Shown here piece after piece: positions 56,367 through 64,000 of a stretch of DNA of 64,000 nt (its first letter is position 1; each line of letters starts with the position of its first letter). Below the pieces are notes generated by a model. The model made no database searches and was not told the DNA's origin. It saw nothing but the letters and a program-made list of their open reading frames with translations. Both the position numbers and the translations under genes were made by a program. The stretch is from the NCBI GenBank assembly GCA_029580855.1, contig JAKPQH010000146.1, positions 62,001 to 126,000 of the forward strand, read 5' to 3'. The stretch is from a bacterium. Lineage in GTDB: Bacteria; Methylomirabilota; Methylomirabilia; Methylomirabilales; 2-02-FULL-66-22.

Positions 56367-56448
56367 GCCCACCACCGGAGGCAGCGTACGGTGGGACCGC
56401 ATGCGCACTCCTGCCTGGCGAATTCCCTCTGCGCGAATCGTCCGGCCG

Positions 56449-59400
56449 TCAATCTGCGTCCTGCTCCATCGGACAACTACCCGGCTCTTCCCGCACTCGC
56501 ATAGGCTCGCGCGCCGCATCCACACTGAGCCAGTAGTGATCCACCTTCCTGACCTCGTGCCACGAGAGGCTCGCAGGATCACGATAGAGGTTGACGCGCG
56601 GATGGCCTCCACAATTTGTCACGACGTAGAGCCAGTAACAATCCCGCCGATCCTCGGCCACGCGGCGTTCGTTGGGAGTGAGAAGAATAGTTCCTGTTTC
56701 CGCACCGAGCCCCTTGACCTCGATGAGGCGCAGCTCACCGGAGGATAGATCGAGGCTCGTGACGTCGTAGCCGAGGTTCTTCTCATGAACGTCGTACACC
56801 TGGCGGCCCTGGGCCCGCTCGTAATCCATTACCGTCTGCATGGCGATCGCTTCGGTCTCCGGGTCCGACTGGAGGCGGCGCACTTCCGGGGCTTCCCGTT
56901 CCGGGTGCGGCAGGACAAGCACGCTGGTAAGGCGCGTGACAGCCTGGAGCGAGAGCCCGCGCTGCCGCTCCAGCTCCTGCCGGCGGCGGTCACGGCGGGC
57001 GAGCAACTCCGCATGGCGGCTCTCGGCGACGGCAAGCCGCCCTTCGGCCCCCTGGATCTTCCGCTCCACGTCCAGGGAGGCGCGGCCGATCTCCTCATCC
57101 GCCCGCTGGAGGAGTTCCGTCAGCGACACTTCCACGTGCGCGGCGATCCGCTCTACCTCGGCCAGCCGCTCCTTGCGCGTTTCGTCGAGGAAGGCGCTCA
57201 GGACCGTCTGGTGGAGCCACTCCACCGCCTCGGGCGCCGAGGCTACCGCGGGGAGGCTCGCGGGCGTGGCGGCCGGCGTGAAGTTCCCCAGGATGCCGGG
57301 CTCCACAAGATGGTATTCACCGCAGAGGCGCGGAGTTCGCTGAGCTTCAATAATGTTCTTCTCTGCGCCCTCTGTGCCTCCGCGGTGAGTCCCGATCTCC
57401 ACGGCGAAGAGGCGCTCGTGGATCGTGTTGCCCAGGCCGTCCACGACTCGGGCGCGGTAGAAATCCATCCGCGCCGGCTGCTCGTGGGCGAGGGAGTAGT
57501 AGACGGCGCCGCTCGTGAAGGGCTCGGCCGCACGACCGCTTGTGTGGCGGCGAACCGCCTCGAACAGCGGGTGGCCTGGTGTGACCCATTCGAGGGTGTG
57601 CTTTTCCGCGGTCTCCCGCTCCGTCGAGCAGCGGGGGTATCGGACGGCCAGCGCGGGGAGGCGCCAGTCCGGTTCCCGCTCATATTTTCGCAGAGCGGTC
57701 GGCGTCCGGCCCGGGTCGAAGGCGTGCGGGAGGCTCGGTACGGGTTTCAGGTCGAGGGTCGCGTAGGGGGCGGCATCGCGGAGGAACCGGGCGATGGTCT
57801 CGGGGACGACGCGGCGCTCCTGCGCCAGGGCCCGCCGCTCCACCAACATGGCCAGGTTCAGCTTCTTGGAGGCGAGGCCCTCCAGGGCGTTCTGGCAAAT
57901 GGCGCGGAACTGGCCCTCATCCACGCGGCGGAGCAGGCGATCCTCCAGGTCGGCGTCGCCGAGCTTCCCCGCGTAATAATCCCGGAGGACCCGCTCGACA
58001 TGCGCGGAGGGCAAGACCTCGCCCACGACGTTGAAAACGGCGTCGTCGTCCAGGGCGTCCCGGATCTCCTGGAGTTTCTCCAGGAGGCGCTGGAGGACCT
58101 TGCCCTCGATGGTGTTGGTCGCCACGAAGTTGAAAATGAGGCAATCCTCGACCTGGCCGTACCGGTGGATGCGGCCCATCCGCTGCTCCAGCCGGTTTGG
58201 GTTCCAGGGGATGTCGTAGTTGACGAGGATGTGGCAGACCTGGAGGTTGATGCCCTCCCCGGCCGCTTCGGTGGCCACGAGGATCTGAATCCCGCCCTCG
58301 CGGAACTGCTGCTCGGCGTGGAGCCGGGTGCCAGGATCATTCCGCGAGCCGGCCTTCATCCCGCCGTGGATACACCCGACGGTGAAACCCCAGCTCTTGA
58401 GCCGCTCCAAGAGGTAGTCCAGCGTGTCCTTGAATTCGGTGAAGATCAGGAGCCGCTTCGTCGGGTGGTCGAAGAAGCCTTCCTCCTGGAGGAGCGCCTT
58501 GAGGCGGGAGAGCTTGGCCTCGGCCCCGGCCTCTTCTGCCGCCTTGGCCTTCTCGGCGAGGGCGCGGAGGGCCTTGATCTCCTCCTGGACCTCCTGGGCG
58601 TTCCCGGCCAGGGTGATCGCTTCGATGACCGATTCCAGCCGCTCCCGCTCGGCCTCCTCCATCTCCTCCAGCTCTTCTATGTCGGGAAGGTCGGGAGGCG
58701 CCGTGCGTGCTATTTCCTGGGCGCGTTTCAGCCCTTCGGCGAGGCGCCTGGCGCGGTTCTCCAGGCTGTGGCGGAGGGCGTGGGTGCTCGAGGCCAGCCG
58801 GCGCTGGTAAAGGGCCATGAGGAAGCCGACGGCCAAGGCGCGGGGGTCGTCCCCCTGGGCGGCGGCCTTGGCGCTCTGCTGCTTCACGAAGCGGGTGACC
58901 TCGCGGTAAAGGTCGAACTCCGCATGGTCGATCTGGAACTCCACCGTCTTCGGGATCCGCTTGGTGAAGATCTTTTTGGCCGCCCAGGTCCCGTCGGTTT
59001 GCCGCTCTGGGAAGTAGACCATGGCCTCCTTGGTCCGGCGGAGGTAGAACGGAGCCCGGTTCCGCTCCATGGCCTGACGGATGGATCGGATGTCCGCATA
59101 GGCGTCGGCGTCGAGGAGCTGGAGGAAGAGGCTGAAGTTTTCTGGATCGCCCTTGTGGGGGGTGGCGGTGAGCAGGAGAAGATGATCGGCGGTTTCCCGG
59201 AGTAGCTCCCCCAGGCGGTAGCGGAGGCTCTTGTGTGATTCGTCCGAAGCGGACATCCGGTGCGCTTCGTCCACGATGACGAGGTCCCAGCGGACCTGGC
59301 GGAGGCCCGGGAGGATATCCTGGCGCTTGGCGAGGTCGAGGGAGGTGATGACGCGCTTCTGCTCCAGCCACTGGTTGACGCCGAACTGCTCCTTGATGTC

Positions 59401-59958
59401 CTGCCCCTTCAGGACGACGAACTGGGCGGTGAACTTCTCCTTCAGCTCGCGCTGCCACTGGAAGGCCAGGTTGGCCGGGCACACGATGAGAATCCGCTCG
59501 GCGAGGCCGCGCAGCTCCAGCTCGCGCAGGAGGAGGCCCGCCATGATGGTCTTGCCTGCCCCGGCGTCATCGGTGAGGAGAAAGCGGACCCGGGCGAGTT
59601 TCAGGAGGTAGTCATAGACGGCTTCCAGTTGGTGCGGCAGAGGATCAACCCGGGAGATCGAGAGGCCGAAGTAGGGATCGAACTCGTACGCGATCCCCAG
59701 GGCGTAGGCCTGGAGGCCCAGGCGCAAGAGTGTGCCGTCCCCGGTGAACGTGTGAGTGAGACCGCGGACCCGGAGCTGGGCGAGGTCTTGTGCGGTGAGT
59801 ATGACGCTGCGGAACTTCTCGGTCTGGACCCCGACCAGGCCGACCGTCCAACGATCCGAACCGGCCGGCCGGATGGTTTCGACGCGCATGGGCTCGTTGA
59901 AGAGCGCGCCCTCGACGATCTGACCGGGGTCCAGGGGGAGCGATGGAGAGGGGTTCAT
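56449..59958 (-). CDS. SNF2-family helicase with DUF3883-like C-terminus (DrmD-like)
   Basis: A 1169-residue protein. The N-terminal region is EFDPYFGLSISRVDPLPHQL; helicase motifs are DDAGAGKTIMAGLLL (Walker A), DEAHRMSA (motif II), LLTATPHKGDPENF (III) and ATEAAGEGINLQVC with RMGRIHRYGQ (V, VI). Coiled coils occur near 440-490 and 930-1010. The end resembles the nuclease-like DUF3883 domain: GYDVTSLDLSSGELRLIEVK with LLTPNERRVAEDR. Organisation and motifs match the DrmD helicase of class 1 DISARM. DrmA, DrmB and DrmC are not in the window. A translated palindromic repeat (E4) lies near residue 865. It is the promoter-proximal large gene of the island. Confidence 0.88.
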   Translation of the reverse strand: MNPSPSLPLDPGQIVEGALFNEPMRVETIRPAGSDRWTVGLVGVQTEKFRSVILTAQDLAQLRVRGLTHTFTGDGTLLRLGLQAYALGIAYEFDPYFGLSISRVDPLPHQLEAVYDYLLKLARVRFLLTDDAGAGKTIMAGLLLRELELRGLAERILIVCPANLAFQWQRELKEKFTAQFVVLKGQDIKEQFGVNQWLEQKRVITSLDLAKRQDILPGLRQVRWDLVIVDEAHRMSASDESHKSLRYRLGELLRETADHLLLLTATPHKGDPENFSLFLQLLDADAYADIRSIRQAMERNRAPFYLRRTKEAMVYFPERQTDGTWAAKKIFTKRIPKTVEFQIDHAEFDLYREVTRFVKQQSAKAAAQGDDPRALAVGFLMALYQRRLASSTHALRHSLENRARRLAEGLKRAQEIARTAPPDLPDIEELEEMEEAERERLESVIEAITLAGNAQEVQEEIKALRALAEKAKAAEEAGAEAKLSRLKALLQEEGFFDHPTKRLLIFTEFKDTLDYLLERLKSWGFTVGCIHGGMKAGSRNDPGTRLHAEQQFREGGIQILVATEAAGEGINLQVCHILVNYDIPWNPNRLEQRMGRIHRYGQVEDCLIFNFVATNTIEGKVLQRLLEKLQEIRDALDDDAVFNVVGEVLPSAHVERVLRDYYAGKLGDADLEDRLLRRVDEGQFRAICQNALEGLASKKLNLAMLVERRALAQERRVVPETIARFLRDAAPYATLDLKPVPSLPHAFDPGRTPTALRKYEREPDWRLPALAVRYPRCSTERETAEKHTLEWVTPGHPLFEAVRRHTSGRAAEPFTSGAVYYSLAHEQPARMDFYRARVVDGLGNTIHERLFAVEIGTHRGGTEGAEKNIIEAQRTPRLCGEYHLVEPGILGNFTPAATPASLPAVASAPEAVEWLHQTVLSAFLDETRKERLAEVERIAAHVEVSLTELLQRADEEIGRASLDVERKIQGAEGRLAVAESRHAELLARRDRRRQELERQRGLSLQAVTRLTSVLVLPHPEREAPEVRRLQSDPETEAIAMQTVMDYERAQGRQVYDVHEKNLGYDVTSLDLSSGELRLIEVKGLGAETGTILLTPNERRVAEDRRDCYWLYVVTNCGGHPRVNLYRDPASLSWHEVRKVDHYWLSVDAAREPMRVREEPGSCPMEQDAD
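57318..57387. repeat. Palindromic repeat E4 inside the helicase gene
   Basis: CACCGCAGAGGCGCGGAGTT at one end and GCGCCCTCTGTGCCTCCGCGGTG at the other, inverted to each other. It is read in frame as THRGGTEGAEKN to RTPRLCGEYH within the helicase, the same translation frame as E2 and E3. Confidence 0.8.
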
Positions 59959-60034
59959 CTCGCGACCACCCCTCCGGCAAGAAAACCATGCAAACGATAA
60001 ACGCCGATCCCGTTCACGAGAATCGGCGCGTCAA

Positions 60035-60193
60035 TCATCCTTGGCTCCCTCCGGACGAATCCGTTCCATCCCCTCCCGTCGTGTCCGGGGTCCCTCTGAT
60101 GTCCAGTTGCTTATACCAGAAGGCAAGGGCTGCTTCAAGCCGGTACTTGTCCAGAATCCGCACGCGAAGGATCGAAAAATCGCCCGCTCTCAC
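60035..60193 (-). CDS. Possible 52-residue ORF upstream of the helicase
   Basis: From GTG 60193 to TGA 60035 the minus strand reads VRAGDFSILRVRILDKYRLE, then AALAFWYKQLDIRGTPD and a Gly/Ser/Thr-rich end. The helical middle looks protein-like, the ribosome site (GGGAAG) is weak, and no family is known to me. It would lie 76 bp ahead of the helicase. Most of the remaining 59959-60305 gap is non-coding, with a small dyad CGCCGAT/ATCGGCG at 60002-60028. Confidence 0.3.
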   Translation of the reverse strand: MRAGDFSILRVRILDKYRLEAALAFWYKQLDIRGTPDTTGGDGTDSSGGSQG

Positions 60194-60261
60194 GGTTGAC
60201 TTCCCGTCGGGCTAACGACACACGGCTGCGCGTCAGTTATCCGTTGCCGAATGCCACCCAA

Positions 60262-60290
60262 GGTATTACCATAGCGCGTGTGGTAATACC
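60262..60290 (+). promoter_or_regulatory. Operator-type inverted repeat before the TA operon
   Basis: GGTATTACC, 11 bases, GGTAATACC: perfect 9 bp arms with centres 20 bp (two helical turns) apart. It lies directly upstream of the GGGAGG ribosome site of the AbrB gene, so the AbrB-type antitoxin is the likely ligand. Confidence 0.7.
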
Positions 60291-60305
60291 GGGAGGACGA
60301 ACGAC

Positions 60306-60581
60306 ATGACGACCACGGTGACGACTAAAGGCCAGGTGACCATTCCCAAGCCGATTCGCGATTTCCTCGGACTCGCGCCGGGAAGCCAGGTCGTGTTCGA
60401 GTACGGCCCCAGCGGGGAGGTCGTTCTGAAGCCCGCTGCCCACGCACGTCCGAAGCGGCCCGGTCCCAGCCGATTCGCACGTCTTCGCGGGACGGGAACG
60501 CGGAAGGGAATGACCACCGACGAATTGATGAACCTGCTGCGCGGCTACGATGAGGACGCGCGCGATCCGGGTCTCAGCTGA
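60306..60581 (+). CDS. AbrB/MazE-type antitoxin
   Basis: 91 residues. The N-terminal swapped-hairpin AbrB domain (residues 1-50) is TTTVTTKGQVTIPKPIRDFL with APGSQVVFEYGPSGEVVLKP. The C-terminal part, GMTTDELMNLLRGYDEDARD, is the usual toxin-wrapping tail. GGGAGG precedes the ATG. Its TGA overlaps the toxin's apparent start codon (CTGA). It is expected to bind and autoregulate through the inverted repeat just upstream. Confidence 0.92.
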   Translation: MTTTVTTKGQVTIPKPIRDFLGLAPGSQVVFEYGPSGEVVLKPAAHARPKRPGPSRFARLRGTGTRKGMTTDELMNLLRGYDEDARDPGLS

Positions 60582-60991
60582 TCCTCGCCGACAGCAACGT
60601 CCTGCTCGACGTCATCACGGCGGACCCAAAGTGGGGCCGCTGGTCTCTGGCAGCGCTGGACGAGTGGGCGCGTCGCGGCCCAATTCTCGTCAATCCCGTG
60701 ATCTACGCCGAGATAGCGCCGGCCTACGACACGCTCGAAGGGCTCGACGCGGCCATCGAGGCCGTCGGCCTCGAGCTCCGCGAGATTCCCCGTGCGGCGC
60801 TTTTTCTCGCCTCCCGGGCCTTCGTGCGATACCGCCGCCGTGGCGGGGCGCGGCGGGGCGTCTTGCCGGATTTCTTCGTCGGGGCCCACGCCGCCGTGCT
60901 CGATATCCCCCTGCTGACGCGTGACACCCACCGCTACCGCGCCTACTTCCCCACCTTACGCCTGGTCACCCCCAGACCGCACGTCGGTTGA
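60578..60991 (+). CDS. vapC: VapC-type PIN toxin with apparent CTG start
   Basis: 137 residues beginning LILADSNVLLDVITADPKWG. All four PIN acids are visible: Asp in ADSNVLLD, Glu in VIYAEIAPAY, Asp in VLPDFFVGAHA and Asp in LTRDTHRYRAYFP. After the in-frame TGA at 60551 there is no ATG, GTG or TTG before this conserved start. CTG at 60578 overlaps the antitoxin stop by four bases. A later GTG (60698) in the track would cut off the first catalytic Asp. VapC toxins cleave tRNA or rRNA when freed from antitoxin. Confidence 0.88.
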   Translation: MILADSNVLLDVITADPKWGRWSLAALDEWARRGPILVNPVIYAEIAPAYDTLEGLDAAIEAVGLELREIPRAALFLASRAFVRYRRRGGARRGVLPDFFVGAHAAVLDIPLLTRDTHRYRAYFPTLRLVTPRPHVG

Positions 60992-61014
60992 TCGCGCCGC
61001 CGTCAGCGATATTT

Positions 61015-61065
61015 GACAGGGACGGCGGGGAACTGGTCACAGCCGATCGCGCCGCCGTCCCTGTC
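61015..61065. terminator. Hairpin between convergent vapC and Ldh genes
   Basis: GACAGGGACGGCGG (61015-61028) and CCGCCGTCCCTGTC (61052-61065) form a perfect 14 bp stem with a 23-base loop. It lies between two gene ends and fits a bidirectional terminator, though no T tract follows. A 15-base direct repeat GATCGCGCCGCCGTC (60990-61004, 61045-61059) overlaps it. Confidence 0.5.
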
Positions 61066-61078
61066 GCTGCCGCTCGGA

Positions 61079-62131
61079 TCAGACTTTCACCGGCAGCGGA
61101 ACGCCGAATCGCTTCGAGGCGGCTTCCAGCTTTTGCCAGGTTCCCGTGGGCAGGGGAATGCCGTTCGTGGCCCGTTCGGCGTGCACCCGATCCTCGAGCT
61201 CGCCGGGAACCAGAACCTCCGTGAACCCCTCGGCGGCCGGTAGCGCCTTGATGCCGTCCACGATGGCGTCGGCGCTCGCCTTGTACTCGCCGAGGTCCGT
61301 GAAGGTCGCGATGTCCACCGCAGCGACGACGCTGTTCTGCCGGTGGATCTGGGCGCCGGGCTTCCCCTGAAAGACCGGAGTCAGCAGCGGGTTGGCCACG
61401 AAGAGGCTCGTGAGGCACTCGAACATCATGGCGAGACCGGACCCCTTGCCCCCGCCGGCGGGCAAGAGGACGGCGGCCTGTTTGGGATCCGTGGTGGGCT
61501 TTCCATCCTTGTCGAGGGCCCATCCCAGCGGGATGGGAATCCCCTTGTCCTCCGCGACGTCCAGTTTCCCGCGCGCCGCCACGCTGGTGGCCATGTCGAG
61601 CATCAGCGGGCGATGCTTCTGGCCCGGCACGCAGATGGCAATGGGGCTGTTGTGGACGCCGCTGGCCCGAGCGCCATGCGGGGCCATGTTGGGCGGATTG
61701 CAGACGATAGATATCCCCGCCATGCCCTCGTTGGCTGCCATCAGCGAGTAGTATCCCATCGCGCCCTGGTGCAGCGTGTTCCTGATCACGGCCCAACCGA
61801 TGCCGACCTTCCGCGCCTTCTCGATCACCTTCCGCATCGCCATGACCGTCACCACCGGTCCCGGCGCATAGTCCGCGTCGATCAGCAGGACGGCGGGCGT
61901 CTCCTTCTGCACCTGGATGTTCGGCCGGGGCTTCATATGCCCCTTGTCCACCAGCTCCAGATACCAGGCGATGCGCTGCACCCCGTGCGAATCCACTCCG
62001 CGTAGATTGGCCCACACCAGCACATCGGCCTGATTCTCGGCCCCCTCGGGCGTGAATCCCGCCTTCTCGAACACCGCCTTTGTGAAACGCTTCAAGTCAT
62101 CCGCCTTCACCCGCACATCCGTGGCTGCCAT
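61079..62131 (-). CDS. Ldh/malate dehydrogenase-2 family oxidoreductase
   Basis: 350 residues of the NAD(P)-dependent Ldh_2 family (malate/L-lactate, ureidoglycolate or sulfolactate dehydrogenases). It has the characteristic NLRGVDSHGVQRIAWYLEL, the long Gly-rich loop HQGAMGYYSLMAANEGM, and NMAPHGARASGVHNSPIAI with LDMATSVAARGKL. The family's own non-Rossmann fold is implied. ATG 62131 has an AGGAGG-like sequence upstream. Substrate is unknown. The neighbouring TctC-type receptor may bring in a carboxylate, but it is on the other strand. Confidence 0.92.
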   Translation of the reverse strand: MAATDVRVKADDLKRFTKAVFEKAGFTPEGAENQADVLVWANLRGVDSHGVQRIAWYLELVDKGHMKPRPNIQVQKETPAVLLIDADYAPGPVVTVMAMRKVIEKARKVGIGWAVIRNTLHQGAMGYYSLMAANEGMAGISIVCNPPNMAPHGARASGVHNSPIAICVPGQKHRPLMLDMATSVAARGKLDVAEDKGIPIPLGWALDKDGKPTTDPKQAAVLLPAGGGKGSGLAMMFECLTSLFVANPLLTPVFQGKPGAQIHRQNSVVAAVDIATFTDLGEYKASADAIVDGIKALPAAEGFTEVLVPGELEDRVHAERATNGIPLPTGTWQKLEAASKRFGVPLPVKV

Positions 62132-62259
62132 GATTGTCCGTTCCTCCTGTTACCGAAATGTGTGCCTCCGATGATTTGACCCGCGTCGCAGACTCAACGC
62201 GCGGGCGTAATACTATCACGCAGCGGATCGCGGCACGTACAAAATGCTGAGCCCCGGCA

Positions 62260-62277
62260 GGCTGCTGAACACGGTCC
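62260..62277. repeat. Short copy of the 40531-type repeat end
   Basis: GGCTGCTGAACACGGTCC resembles GGCTGCTCACAATGGTCC of the 40531-40669 element. It lies in the 250 bp divergent gap between the Ldh and hydrolase genes, otherwise without recognisable content except the promoter below. Confidence 0.35.
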
Positions 62278-62321
62278 ATCTCGTACCGTGAGGCAGGCCT
62301 TCACGACAACGGCCTGAGTCT

Positions 62322-62349
62322 TTGCGCGCCGGCCTGATTCGGATAGGAT
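62322..62349 (+). promoter_or_regulatory. Putative promoter of the hydrolase gene
   Basis: TTGCGC (62322-62327), 16 bp, TAGGAT (62344-62349), about 30 bases before the ATG at 62386. Both boxes are moderate matches. Confidence 0.35.
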
Positions 62350-62385
62350 ATCTTTGGACAATCAACGTCGCCACGGAGGAGCGGG

Positions 62386-63048
62386 ATGCCTATTCGACTT
62401 TCCAGCCGGACTGTCCTTGTGAGTTTCCTTTCCTCGGACGAACTCCACCTCGAAGGGCGCCTGACGCGGGGCGCCCCCGACCGGGGCGTCGTCCTCTGCC
62501 ACCCGCATCCGCTCTACGGCGGCTCGATGCTGACTCCGGTCATCATGACGGTGGAGCAGGCGTTTCAGGAGGCGGGGTACACCACGCTGGCTTTCAACTT
62601 CCGCGGGGTCGGCGGGAGCGAGGGGATCCATGGAGAAGGACGGGCGGAGCTGGCCGATGTGACGGGCGCTCTGACCTACCTCGGGGAGAGTCTGGGCGGC
62701 CGGCCGCAGAAATTCGCGGTGGCGGGGTACTCGTTCGGGAGTTTCGTGGGGGCCATGGCCGCGGCTGCGGATCGGCGCGTCGGCTTCTACCTCGGCGTGG
62801 CGCCGCCCCTCGACCACTACGACTTCGGCTTCCTCCGGCAGGCGGTCTGCCCCATCGCCCTGATCGGCGCGACCCGCGACGAGCACTGCGACGCCCGCGG
62901 GTTTGAGGCGCTCTATCTCTCACTCCCGGCCACGCCCTGGGTGCGGCGGATCGACACCGCCCACGCTTTTTCCGATGCCCTCGATCTTCTGGCCCAGGCG
63001 TGCCACGATGCCATCGGCTGGGCGGAAGGCGGTCGACGAACTCGCTGA
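62386..63048 (+). CDS. Alpha/beta hydrolase
   Basis: 220 residues. The motifs are CHPHPLYGGSM (oxyanion region), FNFRGVGGSEG, the nucleophile elbow AVAGYSFGSFVG, Asp in IGATRDEHCD and His in IDTAHAFSD. This matches the small dienelactone-hydrolase-like family often annotated as CocE/NonD or XynC-like hydrolases. It is cytoplasmic with no signal peptide (IRLSSRTVLVSF is a strand). GGAGCGGG precedes the ATG. Substrate is unknown. Confidence 0.9.
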   Translation: MPIRLSSRTVLVSFLSSDELHLEGRLTRGAPDRGVVLCHPHPLYGGSMLTPVIMTVEQAFQEAGYTTLAFNFRGVGGSEGIHGEGRAELADVTGALTYLGESLGGRPQKFAVAGYSFGSFVGAMAAAADRRVGFYLGVAPPLDHYDFGFLRQAVCPIALIGATRDEHCDARGFEALYLSLPATPWVRRIDTAHAFSDALDLLAQACHDAIGWAEGGRRTR

Positions 63049-63214
63049 CAGACTGCCGGACGAGCACGCCTGCGGCGCCGGCGCGGGGTCCAAGGTTCTC
63101 CGGCCGGGCGGCGGAAAATCCCAATGCGGGCGAAGGTCAACTCTGCTAGCATACCGCGTCGGAGTCGAGTGGCAGACTTCGGATGGCACAGTTTTATTGC
63201 AAGGAGGGGCTCGA

Positions 63215-64000
63215 ATGAAACGCATCGGAAGGATTGGGGCACTCATCGGTCTGGCAATCATTCTTCTCGTCCTGACGCACCAGTCGGCCGGAGCTGCTTT
63301 TGAGCTGAAAGGCCAGACGGAATGCATCGCGCCGTCAAACCCCGGCGGGGGCTGGGACGCGATCTGCCGAACCACCTCGGCGGTCCTGCAGAAGACGGGC
63401 ATGATCAAGGCGCCCATGTACGTCACGAACATGCCGGGCGGCAGCGGCGCGGTCGCCATCGCGAACGTGATCACCAAGCGGAAGGCCGACACGAACCTCA
63501 TCGTGGCGGCTTCCAACGCGCTTACCTTCACGATGTCCATGGGCCGGACCCCGCACACGTACCGAGATGTCATCCCCTTGGCGCAGGTCGGGGCGGAGCT
63601 CGGCGGGTTTTTCGTACGAGCGGACTCCAAGCTCAAGAACCTCGGCGATCTGGTGACCGCTCTCAAAGCGGACCCGAAGTCTGTGAACTTCGCCGGTGGA
63701 TCGGCGCCGGGCAGCCTGGATCACATCAAGGCGGCCCTTTTGGCCAAGGCGATCGGTGTGGATCCGACCAAGGTCGTCTACGTGCCGTTCCAGGGCGGCG
63801 GCGAAGCCTTGACGTCGCTGCTCGGCGGCCATACCAACGTGGCAACCCTCGACCTCTCCGAGGCTGCCGGCCAGCTGGAAGCGGGGAAGATCCGCGCCTT
63901 GGCGATCCTGTCGGAGAAGCGCTCCACCAAGTTCAAGGATATCCCCACGACCTACGAGGGCGGCGTCAAGGCCAGCCTCCCCGTCTGGCGCGGTCTCTAC
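63215..64000 (+). CDS. TctC/Bug-type tripartite tricarboxylate receptor, cut by window edge
   Basis: The first 262 residues of a periplasmic receptor. AAGGAGGGG lies before the ATG. The signal peptide is GALIGLAIILLVLTHQSAGA. The mature part has APSNPGGGWDAICRTTSAVL (the family loop that binds carboxylates through water), VTNMPGGSGAVAIANV, and FAGGSAPGSLDHIKAALLAK. It continues to the window end without a stop, and about 60 residues are missing. TctA and TctB membrane parts would be expected downstream. Confidence 0.93.
   Translation, partial: MKRIGRIGALIGLAIILLVLTHQSAGAAFELKGQTECIAPSNPGGGWDAICRTTSAVLQKTGMIKAPMYVTNMPGGSGAVAIANVITKRKADTNLIVAASNALTFTMSMGRTPHTYRDVIPLAQVGAELGGFFVRADSKLKNLGDLVTALKADPKSVNFAGGSAPGSLDHIKAALLAKAIGVDPTKVVYVPFQGGGEALTSLLGGHTNVATLDLSEAAGQLEAGKIRALAILSEKRSTKFKDIPTTYEGGVKASLPVWRGLY

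Noticed and set aside
56785-59205. 806-codon plus-strand ORF opposite the helicase
   Set aside because: Antisense shadow of a gene with all SNF2 motifs; no recognisable domain.
56449-59958. BREX or complete DISARM locus
   Set aside because: No BrxC/PglZ/BrxL genes and no DrmA, DrmB or DrmC in the window. Only the DrmD-like helicase and a methylase/ATPase pair support a relation to DISARM.

Overview
The window is a G+C-rich bacterial chromosome segment from an organism with a Gram-negative style envelope. It has periplasmic TRAP and TctC-type solute receptors and a MltD-type lytic transglycosylase. Gene style (TTT/TRAP receptors, SDR and Ldh-family dehydrogenases, many short dispersed intergenic repeats) resembles environmental lineages such as Rokubacteria/Methylomirabilota, but that assignment is inference and no rRNA is present to settle it.

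0-9 kb holds housekeeping genes. On the minus strand are enolase, two sugar-phosphate mutase-family genes (one fused to a nucleotidyltransferase) and alanine racemase. A divergent groES-groEL operon follows, with a CIRCE operator and a strong terminator.

9.3-28.9 kb is the most coherent block, a potassium-homeostasis cluster entirely on the plus strand. It has two soluble RCK (TrkA-type) genes, the second interrupted by an in-frame amber codon. It also has three KimA-type K+ transporters, a two-TM K+ channel with tandem RCK domains, two complete KdpD-KdpE pairs, a truncated KdpD-like membrane protein, a kdpC relic and a new 35-residue membrane peptide. kdpFAB are absent. The layout suggests that a Kdp ATPase was lost here and that its sensors now sit beside KimA/RCK/channel genes.

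29-34.3 kb carries a PLD-family nuclease, a lytic transglycosylase, ilvBN and a beta-hydroxyacid dehydrogenase. 34.4-48 kb is a long minus-strand catabolic array. It contains a TRAP transporter, an IolB-like isomerase, a gluconate-5-dehydrogenase-like SDR, a second SDR, two Gfo/Idh oxidoreductases and a CoA transferase. It ends with a membrane-anchored KDPG-aldolase fold lacking its lysine, a pyruvate-kinase-like protein without the C domain, and a cupin. A decayed IS110 transposase lies inside the array.

48-60 kb is a minus-strand defence-type island: SNF2 helicase with a DUF3883-like end, ORF6N proteins, DUF1156 adenine methylase, DUF433/DUF5615 toxin-antitoxin pair, DUF499 ATPase and a PIN protein. 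The methylase gene contains an in-frame REP-RAYT element (HUH transposase domain flanked by two hairpins). Methylase and helicase together carry four copies or half-copies of another palindromic repeat that are also translated in frame. 60.2-61 kb is an AbrB/VapC module with a perfect inverted-repeat operator and an apparent CTG toxin start. The right end has an Ldh-family dehydrogenase, an alpha/beta hydrolase and a TctC-type receptor that runs off the window.

Coordinates come from reading the sequence and the ORF track. No database search was run.
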